Shown here: piece by piece, positions 25,333 through 35,510 of the stretch
Position numbering within the stretch: position 1 is the first letter of the stretch
Layout of the letters: each line of letters opens with the position of its first letter
NCBI GenBank assembly: GCA_021234535.1
Contig: CM037843.1
Location: 36,209,200 to 36,273,199 of the forward strand
DNA: 64,000 bases
Source: Stichopus chloronotus
Taxonomy: Eukaryota; Echinodermata; Holothuroidea; Aspidochirotida; Stichopodidae
Direction: 5' to 3'
Notes under the pieces: model-generated
Seen by the model: the letters and a program-made list of their open reading frames with translations, nothing else
Databases searched by the model: none
What the model was told of the DNA's origin: nothing
Position numbers and translations under genes: made by a program

Positions 25333-25927
25333 CTTACCAAACTTTACCTTTCAACACTTGACCGCCTTATTTCAATTCTCCAGTATAAATTTCATTACTC
25401 TAATGGCTATAGTGAATGTTCTTGTTTGGGCTAGCTGGTATGGTCTCGCACAATCAATCTAGTTTCTGTGAGTGTAAAGTCTCGTCGCGATCGTCTATCA
25501 TGCATGCATATCGACTCTGTATATAGTGCACGTCACACATTGATTCTGCGCCCTGGACTAGAACATGCTATGATCTCTAGCTCTAGCCTGGATACAACAT
25601 TGGTCTCAGGCTCTACAACTAGGCTACCAAAGATGAAGATACGAACCTGATTACTTTTACCATCCAGTCATCGAATGTGATTGATTGTTGTTGAAACCAT
25701 GCCCTAGTAGATTCACATTAGGATGCATGTATGGTGTTAGCCTAATCACACCATAGTCGGCCAACTTTATTATCTGAGAGGTCCGACAGCATCACACAAT
25801 ATAACCTAGCTCAACTCCTCTTTTACATGTTCTCATTGTTCAGACCAATTCTTTAAGTTGACCGCCGTCGTAGGGGAAGATATGCAAGCAGGAGCGTGTG
25901 CAGGATTTCAGAGGTGTGTGTGTTGGT
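25333..25927. other. Upstream/promoter region of the ZNF318-like gene
   Basis: Sequence immediately upstream of the minus-strand start codon. It contains some CpG (CTCGTCGCGATCG near 25480) but no TATA box or initiator that I can defend, and no gene. Confidence 0.3.
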
Positions 25928-25947
25928 GGGGGGGGGGGGGGGGGGGG
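25928..25947 (+). repeat. 20-base G homopolymer
   Basis: An uninterrupted run of 20 G. Two more long G runs follow at 26153-26164 and 26521-26534. Each can form a G-quadruplex, and each is a likely site of length error in the assembly. Confidence 0.9.
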
Positions 25948-26433
25948 AGGGCACAACCGGTGATTTCCCTCGATTGGAGGGGATAGAAGTGTCACTAGTG
26001 CACCTTCGCCGGCTGCACCGAGCACGAAGTACGAAATCTAGGGACCAGCAATGTAAGGTAATTCGGAATAATCCCCCGACTAAGCGATTTTCCTTTCGCT
26101 TCGGAGGTGGGGGCCTTCCCCTTCCCCTCATTACACATGCTACTGAGTGTAAGGGGGGGGGGGGAAATAAGGTAAGGATATATAAGGGGATTAGCAGACA
26201 AGGGGCTGGTATAAGACAAGGGATCGAGGGAGGTGCAGGGAGGTGGAGGGTATGGATATAACGGGATCATATAAATGAATCATATCTATCAATGAATTAT
26301 ACACCTACGAAATTCTCACTAGCGATCTTGCCGATGTACATAATCTAATGGTGGTCTGCCACCGCCATCATAGGTAAATGATGTAATATCAGTTGAAGCA
26401 AATAAAGGAGCTCTCGAGGCCTACAGTCCGAAA

Positions 26434-26929
26434 GGCATAAACTGTGATAATTTAAATGAAGTACTGCATAGTGCAGACCCTATGCTATCATAAATCAGGG
26501 GTGGACAACCTACGGTCCGAGGGGGGGGGGGGGGAGCATGCGGCCCCCAGTGATCTACGTCGATCACACCGGCGAGATGTCTCAAGGAAAAAAAAACAAT
26601 CACCAATGCCAGATATCTCATTGAATGTTGCCAGCTGCAGGTAGGCCAATATTTCCCATTTATCAACAGTACTAGCCTATATTGAGATTATGTTCTTGTG
26701 AATTAAGATTTATATTGCCTTAAAGTCCTCAGAACTAAAGATTTAAAATCAACAACAGTATGTTGGTTTAACATTCCTCAGATCTGGCCAGTTGAAAAAA
26801 GTCCACCCTGCTGTAATATATGGTCTCAAGGCATAAACTAAGATAATTCAAATGCATTATCTTAGGGCATAACAGAGCCGGCTCTGGGGCATAAACTAAG
26901 AGTATTTATTGACTACTCCTAGGGCATAA
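26434..26929 (+). repeat. GGCATAA-spaced hairpin cassette
   Basis: GGCATAA occurs at 26434, 26830, 26866, 26888 and 26923. Each interval between the last four is a self-complementary unit: CTAAGATAAT (26838-26847) with ATTATCTTAG (26856-26865); the perfect 14-bp palindrome CAGAGCCGGCTCTG (26873-26886); and CTAAGAGTA (26896-26904) with TACTCCTAG (26914-26922, one mismatch). The 26434 copy is followed by CTGCA...TGCAG and GCATAG...CTATGC pairings. The function and family are unknown. Confidence 0.6.
26496..26551 (+). mobile_element. Possible hAT-like transposon terminus (fragment)
   Basis: CAGGGGTGGACAACCTACGG, then a G run and GCATGCGGCCCCCAG, resembles the CAGGGGTGGGCAA...GCGGCC termini of hAT-type elements. 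No transposase, second end or target-site duplication is visible, and the G run disturbs the middle. Low confidence. Confidence 0.3.
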
Positions 26930-26978
26930 AGACGTATACTGCCCTCTATAGCAGGGAAATAGGTCGCGTGGAATATAC

Positions 26979-27182
26979 CAACATGGTATACAAAGAAAAT
27001 AGCTTTGATCATTGTTAAACCGTTCCGTCTCACCAATTAACATCTGCAAAAGCTTCATCCCCTCAAAACATAATGCCTGTGATGAGTAACAGAAGATGCA
27101 TCATTTGAATTCTGAAAAGTTTGGGTGAACAAATTATTGTTGAACAACAAATAACGGAATTTCTGTGTGTGAGAAATGTATT
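26979..27182 (+). repeat. Dispersed repeat R-A, copy 2
   Basis: Same-orientation partner of the repeat at 1781-1990, sharing CAACATGG(T/C)ATACAAA, GCAAAAGCTTCATC, GCATCATTTGAATT, GTTTGGGTGAACAAATT and GAACAACAAATAACGG. It sits upstream of the ZNF318-like gene. Confidence 0.55.
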
Positions 27183-27710
27183 TCTTGAAAAGAAGGCTAC
27201 TGTCTTTCATTACTTTGAATAAACTTTCATTATATATCCACAAACATTGGTTTTAATAAATAAAATATGGTTGTTTTTGTAAAACAAACGGCTTATTTCC
27301 CTCTATGTTGAACTTTTCGAACTCGTCTGTCCCCTATCAATGAGAACTTTCCAAGTGATAAGCGTAAGACAGTTTAATACTGGGGAATACCTCACTGCAA
27401 CACTTGAACAAAATATGATAACCTCAGCTGACAGACATCCGGTCAACATCTTGCTCGAAAAACGTTTCTGGTCTCCGTGGTAGGAGACGTACTGACCAAA
27501 GGGGAAGTCACCGTAATAAAAATCTGCAGTATCGAGTCAACATACCACAACAAGCACCGTGGGTATTGATATTGAAGCTTTGGTATACATTTTACACGCG
27601 GCCGATAACCCGTCCGCCGGTTTGTAATTGCAACAGCGTGTGAGAGGAGCTAGAAGAGCTTGTATTGAAAGGTGAAATTTTTCCAATTTGCAAAATTGTT
27701 TTTCCTTTTT

Positions 27711-27930
27711 GATTCCTTGCCGAAGGCAGGGGAATCTATGCAGTCCTGATGTCGTGTGTGTGTATGTAAGGGTGGGTGTACGTGTGTGTGTGACGGTTGC
27801 TCGTAAACACTCTATCTCAAGAAGGGTAACTCTGAGTAATTTCATTTGTGGCATGTAGGTTGCCCATATTGAGTAGAGTAGATGATCCCTATTGTTTTTG
27901 GTGTCCAAATCTTGCATATTAATGGCGTTA
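27711..27930 (-). repeat. Hairpin/CA-tract repeat family, copy 3
   Basis: Reverse-orientation copy: the terminal hairpin GATTCCTTGCC...GGCAGGGGAATC (27711-27736), a GT-rich tract (about 27757-27792), then the reverse of the unit (TCAAGAAGGGTAACTC, TGTAGGTTGCCCATATTGAG, GATGATCCCTATTGTTTTTGG). It accounts for most of the 137-codon open frame at 27537-27950, which is not a gene. A further short fragment of the same unit lies near 29425-29500. Confidence 0.7.
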
Positions 27931-28238
27931 TGGGGTAAAACATAAAACATGTTACAACTGCCATAGTTCCTTATCCGTGGGTCAGATTTGTTTTAAACTT
28001 GATAAGGTTGTCTGTTATTAACAGGTTCACGACCCTGTGAAATTTAATGCTTATCAATAGAGAGGAAGGGATAATTTTTCACTATAAAACAATAATAATA
28101 GCCTAAACACCATTATTGTGGTTATTATAAACTACCGTACAAATGCATATGGGGGGCTTCATTGTGCAACATTACTATTGGCAGTGTTTGATTCCTTCGG
28201 ACACAGTTAACTCAATGTCATCGCAAACTAGGCTTTTT

Positions 28239-28340
28239 CAGCCTATGGAAGCCAAGCAGGACCATGTCATGTTTGAGGTAGCATTTTCCCAGCCTATGGA
28301 AGCCAATCAGGACCATGTCATGTTTGAAATAGCGTTTTCC
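28239..28340 (+). repeat. Two-copy 51-bp direct repeat
   Basis: CAGCCTATGGAAGCCAA... is repeated at a period of exactly 51 bp (28239 and 28290) with few changes. As 51 is a multiple of three, it also gives a repeated QPMEAxQDHVMFE peptide frame, but the reading frame is short and no gene is supported. Confidence 0.7.
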
Positions 28341-28744
28341 ATATACTGTACTGCATTTGTAAGTAGAGAATAACTTTTACTTTTCAAACACTCCCTCAGA
28401 GGCCTCCATAGGTTGTCTCAGTAACTGGGAGGTCATGGGGTCAGATAGCTGTCACCTGCGCTTCATTTATCTCTCTGATAGAACAAAGACTCCGGCCCAG
28501 TTTACCACTGACTGTCTTCTGTGTATATTAAGGCATTTCTTAAATATTTGATGTGTTGGCCTTTATTATGAGAATAATCTGCAATTATATATCATCATGA
28601 TACAAGTAGCAAGATGCATTGCAGAGTCTCCAGTGTGTTTTCTCAAAATCTTACAATGGGGATGAAGATGGGATCCTGGACTCTGAAAACCTTCAAGGAA
28701 GACCTTGATACTAGAAGAAAATCGATTAAATTCTGACAATTAAA

Positions 28745-29392
28745 ATGGTCTATCCACATTTTCCTGAGTTCAGTCTCGGAGATAATTCGGATCATGCAAG
28801 TATTGGCATGCGGTGGGAGAAATGGCTACTTCGATTGGAAAACTTCTTCATTGCATTTGATATTAAGGATGAAGCTCGTAAAAGGGCAATGTTACTTCAT
28901 TTTGGAGGGGAAAGCGTTACTGAAATATTTCAAACACTTAATGAAACTGGAGACTCTACAGATTATGACACAGCAAAAACCAAGCTGACGGAGTATTTTC
29001 AACTTATTCAAAATACTGAATACGCGATTTTCAAGTTTCGTCAAGCGAAGCAAGGGGAAGGCTAAACGTTGGATGTGTTTACCACCAGGCTGAGGCAATT
29101 AGCAAATTATTGTCAGTTTATGGATATAGATAAAGAAATCAAATCACAGATAATTCAAAGTTGCAGTTCGTCACGATGCGGCGAAGAGTGTTGAAGGAAC
29201 CGAACCGCAACTTAACTGAGATACTTGACTTACGGAGAGCACTTATGATCTCGGATCAAAATGCTACAGAAATTGAAGGACCAAAAGTGGAAACAGTACA
29301 AAGTAAACTACCGAAAAACTGGGACAGCGCCAAAAAGAAATGGTACAAACAAAGCCCAGTGTTGGAAATGTGGTAGTGACTTTCCAGAAGGG
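28745..29392 (+). pseudogene. Degenerate Ty3/gypsy-type retrotransposon gag
   Basis: An ATG at 28745 opens a 106-codon frame of the retrotransposon gag fold (FSLGDNSDH..., WEKWLLRLENFF, a helical middle, and the RQAKQGEG segment). The similarity continues through a TAA at 29063-29065 into TLDVFTTRLRQLA..., then shifts frame around 29165-29180 into RRRVLKEP and onward, reaching half of a CCHC zinc knuckle (CWKCG, near 29365-29380) before another stop. No protease, reverse transcriptase or integrase follows and no LTRs were recognised. It is a broken, truncated remnant. The class (Ty3/gypsy) is from family resemblance. Confidence 0.7.
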
Positions 29393-29751
29393 TAATGTTG
29401 ACTGATATCATACTGTACTTGATGTGTGGGTTGGCCATACTGGGTAGGTGATCCCTATTGCTTTTGGTGGACGTCAAATGTCACGGTCATGTCAGGTTAC
29501 CCAAAATAAAGATCATTTTGGCTTGAAGGCTTGTGGTGTATCAAGAAAAATAACTGCAGTTGATCTTATACTTGTCATGTGGATAATTCAACTTTGTTAT
29601 AATATAACCATGTGGCAAGGAATCACAAAGCCTTTTGGCTTTCTGGTTTCTAACAGTAGAAGGGTCCCCTTAGAGGAAAGTATGGAAGAAAACTAGGATA
29701 TGTGTGATCTCAGCTTTTCTTTGTTTTTTTTTTATTGTGTAAAAGTACAAG

Positions 29752-29850
29752 CGAGGTTGTTCATATGGACGGAATACTTCCTTTAATGAACGAAAATGGC
29801 AGTAAGCACTTTGAAAAGCAGCGGAAACAGCATAACAACAGTAAAAAGAG
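29752..29850 (+). repeat. Dispersed repeat R-B, copy 2
   Basis: Inverted partner of 22085-22180 (see there). It lies about 360 bp after the gag remnant; no terminal repeats are visible. Confidence 0.55.
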
Positions 29851-31350
29851 GTTAAGTCACATATAGCAATCAATGTTTCTTTTCATCGTGGGTGTGAATC
29901 ATGGGACAACGGGGAAAGGCGTCCCCTTCACTTTTTGTAATAGAGGACAACCCCATAAGTCCCCTCCAATTTTTCAAAATGATGAAAGATAACAATAATG
30001 AATAGTTACAATATACCGTAGACTACTGAACACACTTCAAGACTTACAACGTTCAGTTCGTTAATATCACTGTGTTATAATTCAAGGTTGTATCAACTGT
30101 GACCATTACAGTATGGACCGTGATGTTTCTTTACAGCGTTCGTTTTAACTGATGACACATGTTTTGTTTTTTGTTTTGTTTCTTCTTTTTGTTTTTTTTT
30201 CTTTCTGCCATGTACAGCACTACCGCACTAGCTAACTCCATACGCCCTAGTTCCTCCACCTTCAGTATAGCACCTCCGAATTTTGAGAACCTGTTATCTG
30301 AATAATCATTGGTGAGCCACTTGCCGTTGATTCAACTAATATAATATTCTGTTAAATATTATTATCTTCTGGGAAATTCTAGGGAAACTTTTTTCCCAAA
30401 GATGAAAAGCCGTTGAATCATTACATGAAAGGTATCAAATGAAAGCTCAATGAACAATAGAAATATGTTTATCTAGTTCTTTGCAGTGAACTTAACTGTT
30501 TAGTTTCATACTACGCTGCACAGTTTTGTTAGGGAGCATAGGGTTCGGTCATTAAAATTGATTTTCAATGAGTCAATCGTAAAATGTCGAATTTTCTTCT
30601 GAAAATATTACCCAAAAGCAAATGTAAATTTCCACCTGTAAACATCCTTTTAGGTTTAAGTGTACTTGCATTAAATGAAGTGATATAATACAAAGGTCAA
30701 GTTTTGAAAGCGTTCAAGTTGCAGAGAGTTTTAATTTTCCAGAAAATATTTTTTTTCTACTGTCCCTTTTTATGTGTAATTCCGACACAAAATTATGATT
30801 CTTTTTAAAACTTCACATAGAAGCAAGTACCCAGACTCCTAGACAGTCATGATGCAATGCACATTGTGTACACTCGACAGTATACGACTTTTAATCCTTT
30901 CCATTTATTTTTCTGAAAATGCGGTGACAGACGCAGGCCTACACAGTACATATTTTTGTTCGTCCATCATACATTATCTTTGGAATAGCCATTTAGAGCT
31001 TTACAAAGACACTTGGTTGTTTTTTGCTGTTCAATTGGTATGAAGGTGGAGATAGGCCTATTGCTTGATGGAGGAGCTAGAGGTAACAGGACAATTAAGA
31101 ATGTCCATGGTCGGGGAATAGAAGTCTAATCCTACAGTCACATAGTTGCGATCCACAGGAACCGGCAGTAGTCCACTTAGTTTTTACTCAGTGTGTATTT
31201 GAGTACTGGGAGACAATGCATAACAACATACGGTATCCTTTTGGTGTGGCAGAAGAGTAGGCCTACTGTGTAACGAACACGAGTCTAAATGGCAAAAACA
31301 CTGTTAACGTGGGTGTTGCAAACTGAAAGGTCCATTAAAGGCTGAATTGC
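29851..31350. other. Intergenic sequence without recognisable features
   Basis: AT-rich with T homopolymers (about 30170-30200). No coding frame with splice support on either strand. Confidence 0.4.
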
Positions 31351-31588
31351 ATCACCCTAAGCTATATTTTTACCTCCCTGAAAGGAAAATTCTCAACTGG
31401 TTCTAAGTTACAGTACTCTTAGATTGCCAGCAAATTCGAAAGATGCAGAGCAGCTCGTATTACACAGCGTACACAGGGATCCATTGTTTTGATTACACAT
31501 GTGGAGGAATTTAAGACAGGCTGAGGGAGGGACTAGAGGTAGGTGGTTGGGAGAATTGAAACTGTCTGGGGTGATGAGGTTTTGTCTT
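31351..31588 (+). repeat. Large inverted repeat, left arm
   Basis: About 238 bp whose reverse complement recurs at 32107-32297. Shared blocks include ATCACCC(T/C)AAGCTA, GGTTCT, GCAAAT..CGAAAGATGCAGAG, TATTACACAG(C/T)GTACACAGGGATC, CATGTGGAGGAA, AGACAGGCTG and GGGAGAATTGAAACTGTCT. The left arm is longer because of small insertions, including GAGGGAGGGACTAG. Confidence 0.75.
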
Positions 31589-32106
31589 TAAGTCTACAGG
31601 CAAAGTATTATTTTAGTACTAATGCATTTCAACTTACTGTAATGTAACCCCACATGTACCCACGTAGAGTCCGAGGAGACTGACTTAAGCTAGCTGTGAC
31701 AGTCAGGTTGTGGGAGAAGTCGAACCAGTGACAGAAACTGGAAGAGTGGTTAATTATTCCTGCATTTTCAAAAGTACACTAATGGACTGGCTGTAGGCCT
31801 ACTTCTTGCAGTTTGAGAAATACTGTATCATAGTCTAGCTCTGTCCGAAAATCACCGAAAAGAAATACTTTTGCTTAAGAAGTTAGTTTGTTGTTGTTAC
31901 TAGCAGATTCCAGATTGGTATCAAATGAAAGTGCATAAGCTATATTTTTTACCAACAACACATCCTGCTTTAAGACTTTCATACTACAGTACCACAGCAG
32001 TAGTAAGGCACGCGGCGAATTGCAATTAAAATTTAGCCTTTACTCAGAAGTTGTAGAATCAATCTGCAGTCAAAATCTGTTAGAATTATTTTGTACCTAT
32101 CATCAT

Positions 32107-32297
32107 ACAAAAACTCATCACCCTAGACAGTTTCAATTCTCCCACAGCCTGTCTAAAGTTCCTCCACATGCCTGTGATCCCTGTGTACACTGTGTAATAT
32201 GAGCTTCTCTGCATCTTTCGATATTTGCTGCCAGTCAAAGAGCAGAACCAGTGAATAATTCTGCTATCCGGAAGCCAAAAATGTAGCTTGGGGTGAT
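32107..32297 (-). repeat. Large inverted repeat, right arm
   Basis: Reverse-complement partner of 31351-31588, separated by about 520 bp. A transcript crossing both arms would fold into a long imperfect double strand. The element type is unknown; it could be two inverted copies of one dispersed repeat. Confidence 0.75.
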
Positions 32298-34594
32298 TAG
32301 TAAATGTGTGCCTATTCAGTGTTTAAAAACTGACAAGTATTCCAAAAATTGTGATGTGGTGTGAACATTGCACACATTCAGTATTTCTTTAGTGAACCCT
32401 TTGATGTCTCTTAATTGCTTGATTTCTTGTTTACACACTGGTAATTTAAGTGATCAAATGGCAGTGTACACATCCCTTTATACAATTCTCTTGGCGCATA
32501 TCAAACTTCAAATTGTCCTTGAAGTGAGAATTAAGAAAAAAAAACTACTGTAACATAAGACACATCATAGGACAAGACAAGTGAGTCCATCAGCCCTTAA
32601 TATCACAGATTTGCATACTTAGCCAATGCTTTTGTGCTTTGTCTTAGGGCATTGTTAGTGTCTCTATTCAAAAAAAAAAATGACAGTGTTTAATGTGTTG
32701 AATCAAAGCAACATTGATGTTGTCAACATATGTTACATTATTTCTTTATGCTCAAACTAAATACTATAGCCAAACATACTTGCAATGAAAATTATTGTGA
32801 CCATAGCTGTATGTATTATAAACAAACTTTAAGGATGCAATATTATATACTGTAAACATTGGTACATCATCAGTTGCTTCTTGAGGAGTCCTGTCAAGTT
32901 GATTTTCACCAAGTGGATTTTTGTTTGTGACGTTTGACATTTAGACGTTCATTTCAGAAATATGTCTAAGTCTGTTACAAGGAAATATTTGGAAACACTA
33001 GAAAAAAAAATCAAAGACTTAAACTGCTTGTTACTGATACATATAGATTTCGTTTGTAACCTTTCAAAATAACAAAAATATTTGAAACAAAGTTTTCATC
33101 TGGAAAAGCCACTCTCTGTGGGTAGGCCTACGTCCGTCACAGAGTTATGAGATATTTTTGTAGTTTCGTGGGAGGCTGAAGAACTGATATACCATGAAGT
33201 AAGAGTATGAGTCAGATTTTAAACAAAACCCAAACGAAAAGTTCTGTCCTATTGTCACGCACGTTTTTTTTTTCATATTGATTTTCGATCAGTGAAGTAT
33301 AAGCGCAAATGAACAAAAAGCAATCTAGTATAAATAAGGTTGCATACAGCCAATACACGATGATTTTTATATCATGATCGTACACGTTTCAGGATACGGT
33401 ACTTACTAAGCAGTAGCCAACATAATCTCTGATTTTTGCTGACACATGAGGGAATTTCATCCTTTTACGTTAAAAGTGTAAACAGTACATTGACATAGAA
33501 TTGACACCACTACAATTAAAAAGCTAAATTTTTATTAAATATAGCAACATTTGCCATGTAGACACCGTTCAGTTTCCTTTTCTTCAAATTCCTAAATGGT
33601 ATGTAAAAGGCTCCTTACTTTTGTATCCACGCTCTATAGAAATCTGATAGCTACTAGCACAATGTTAAAGGTAAACAAACATTTTGACGAATAAATTGTG
33701 GTGCAGCGAGGGGCACTGTGGGATGTGAATGAAGATGCTTCATGCATGTGACACATGTAATCTGGGAAAATATGTTGCATGAAAATACATGTGCGTATTT
33801 TTGCACGGAAATTCTTACAATGTTTTATCCTATGAAAAAAAAAGAGAAATGTACTCTGTTTGTACTCTGTTTCAGTTTATTTCCACATCAATATTCAAAG
33901 AGGAAAATATACATATAAATGACTAACAAGAAGGTGGAGGAGGACTGAAAAGCATAAGCTTATACAAGCAGTCCCCTGGCAAATTAATTAACATGAATAT
34001 ACACGATACAATTACGGAACATATAACAGAAAGCAAGTACAACATACAAAAATGGGAAAGAGGAGGTATATTATTGCCAAAATTTGCATCTTTTCAAAAT
34101 TTCAACAAATCATTTTCCGGAGGGGGGAGTAATTGGAAAGTTTCCCCTCCCCCAGTAGTTACGCCAAGGCTCAACTGGAGATTTAAAAGCCTGAAAATCG
34201 TGACCTTGTAAACATGCAATGCTGGAACAATTCAGATTTTCAAGTTGAAGTTCATGTCAACCCATCTCCGGCATCTTCGACCTGCAGATGTGCTTGTACT
34301 CGTCGAGTATTATCAGAGCCATATATGAGTGTACCACGACACCTACCAGTTTAGCTGCTTCAGGATGTTCAGTCAAAATGTAGAAATACAAATAACATCT
34401 TCCTGATCAAAGCTCTTAACAGAGATTCCATGACATGTGTATGCACTGTTCTTCTGTCAAAGATAGTTGAGGCACGGGAAAGAACTAGATAAACTGGGCA
34501 CGGCCATTGAGGTAGTACTGTATATATTTACCTCCGCGGGCACGGCGCATCATAGCGCGGTACATTGCGCAATAATTTCCTCTTTTCGTGACTG
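32298..34594. other. Intergenic sequence upstream of the candidate ciliary gene
   Basis: No gene or clear repeat. Long A and T runs near 32670 and 33270, and only short frames without splice support. Confidence 0.35.
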
Positions 34595-34608
34595 GTAGCC
34601 ATAGCAAC
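34595..34608 (+). promoter_or_regulatory. RFX X-box motif
   Basis: GTAGCCATAGCAAC fits the X-box GTHNYY-AT-RRNAAC bound by RFX factors, which drive ciliary genes across animals. It lies in a short CpG-rich patch (CCGCGGGCACGGCGC upstream, GCGACTCCGC downstream) and ends 146 bp before the ATG proposed for the plus-strand gene, a typical spacing. The motif is seen directly; the role is inferred. Confidence 0.6.
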
Positions 34609-34754
34609 ACGCGACTCCGCAGTTCTGAAAGTCCCGGAGAGTTGAGTGTGTTATCGACATAAAAACAAGAACCAGTACTAACACTGGAGACGTGCACTTG
34701 CTAATTGCTTGGGAGGATTGCAGTAACTGCCAAGCAAAAAACCAATATTTAAGG

Positions 34755-34810
34755 ATGACTTTATACATGCCACCAATCGCCAGAAAAAAGACTGTTTCGC
34801 AAAAGTTTAG
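34755..34810 (+). CDS. C2orf73-like exon 1 (preferred start)
   Basis: The ATG at 34755 reads MTLYMPPIARKKTVSQKF and ends two bases into a codon at TTTAG|GTAATG, a good donor. It follows the X-box closely. The alternative is ATG 34908, preceded by an in-frame TAG at 34899, reading MEAPIFEQQSWKVTCIFP... for 46 codons to CTTTCAG|GTGATT, also phase 2. The two could be alternative first exons; transcripts would decide. Confidence 0.4.
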
Positions 34811-34907
34811 GTAATGTACGTAGTAACTAGCTAGGCCTATAACGTTACTTTTACTTACGCCTCCAGTCCTACTCCTAACAACAGTCTGACAGTAATAGTA
34901 GTACTGC

Positions 34908-35047
34908 ATGGAAGCCCCTATTTTCGAGCAACAGAGTTGGAAAGTAACCTGTATTTTTCCAGTTGAAGATGGAATGCAATGGAAAAGCACATCTACGCTG
35001 ACACTTTTTGACAATTTTCCTTACCATGTTCGAGTTGAAACTTTCAG
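34908..35047 (+). CDS. Alternative first exon for the C2orf73-like gene
   Basis: An open stretch of 140 nt from an ATG, without an in-frame stop, to a good donor CTTTCAG|GTGATT, in the same phase as the preferred exon 1. The peptide (WKSTSTLTLFDNFPYHVRVETF near its end) is not recognised. A 154-codon open frame on the opposite strand (34550-35014) overlaps it and has no splice or homology support. Confidence 0.3.
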
Positions 35048-35456
35048 GTGATTCTAAAATGTTTGAGGGGACGATGAAGTTAACATCTCATCACCCAGTA
35101 TCAACAGTGTGTTCGTTCCCATTTCGTGCGCCCTTAAGGAAATTCAACCTTTTTAACTCAAAAAAGTACAAAGTGACCTTCGAACTGCACACATTAAGTA
35201 TGCTTGAACCTTTCTGCTACTAGGTAGAAACATTAGGATACAGTTGGAAGGACTTTTGAGGAAAAATATGCCAATTTCATTCAGTAGGCTAGGCCTATTC
35301 TGTTGTGATACCAAAACTAAGCCTAAGGGAACACGCTCATATGTATTAAAAGTAAGGTATCATTTCATGGTTTCAAGTGAAGCATATTCACCTTAAATTA
35401 CGTCATTTTGAAGGAAAATACTTGTATGCCAGCATAGTACTAAAGTTCTTCTGTAG

Positions 35457-35510
35457 GTATCCGTTGCCACACATTCGAAGAGCTTACACAATGACAGATT
35501 TCACGAAAAT
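35457..35510 (+). CDS. C2orf73-like exon 2
   Basis: After the acceptor TTCTTCTGTAG the frame reads (R)YPLPHIRRAYTMTDFTK. The YPL..IR..Y..F pattern fits the N-terminal part of C2orf73-type proteins. The proposed donor AAAAT|GTGGAA is weak; without it the frame stops at a TAG at 35527-35529. This is the least certain junction of the model. Confidence 0.4.

Noticed and set aside
27537..27950. 137-codon minus-strand frame
   Set aside because: Made largely from the hairpin/CA repeat copy.
34550..35014. 154-codon open frame on the minus strand
   Set aside because: Overlaps the promoter and first exon of the plus-strand gene; no splice logic, low-complexity cysteine/tyrosine composition, no recognisable similarity.
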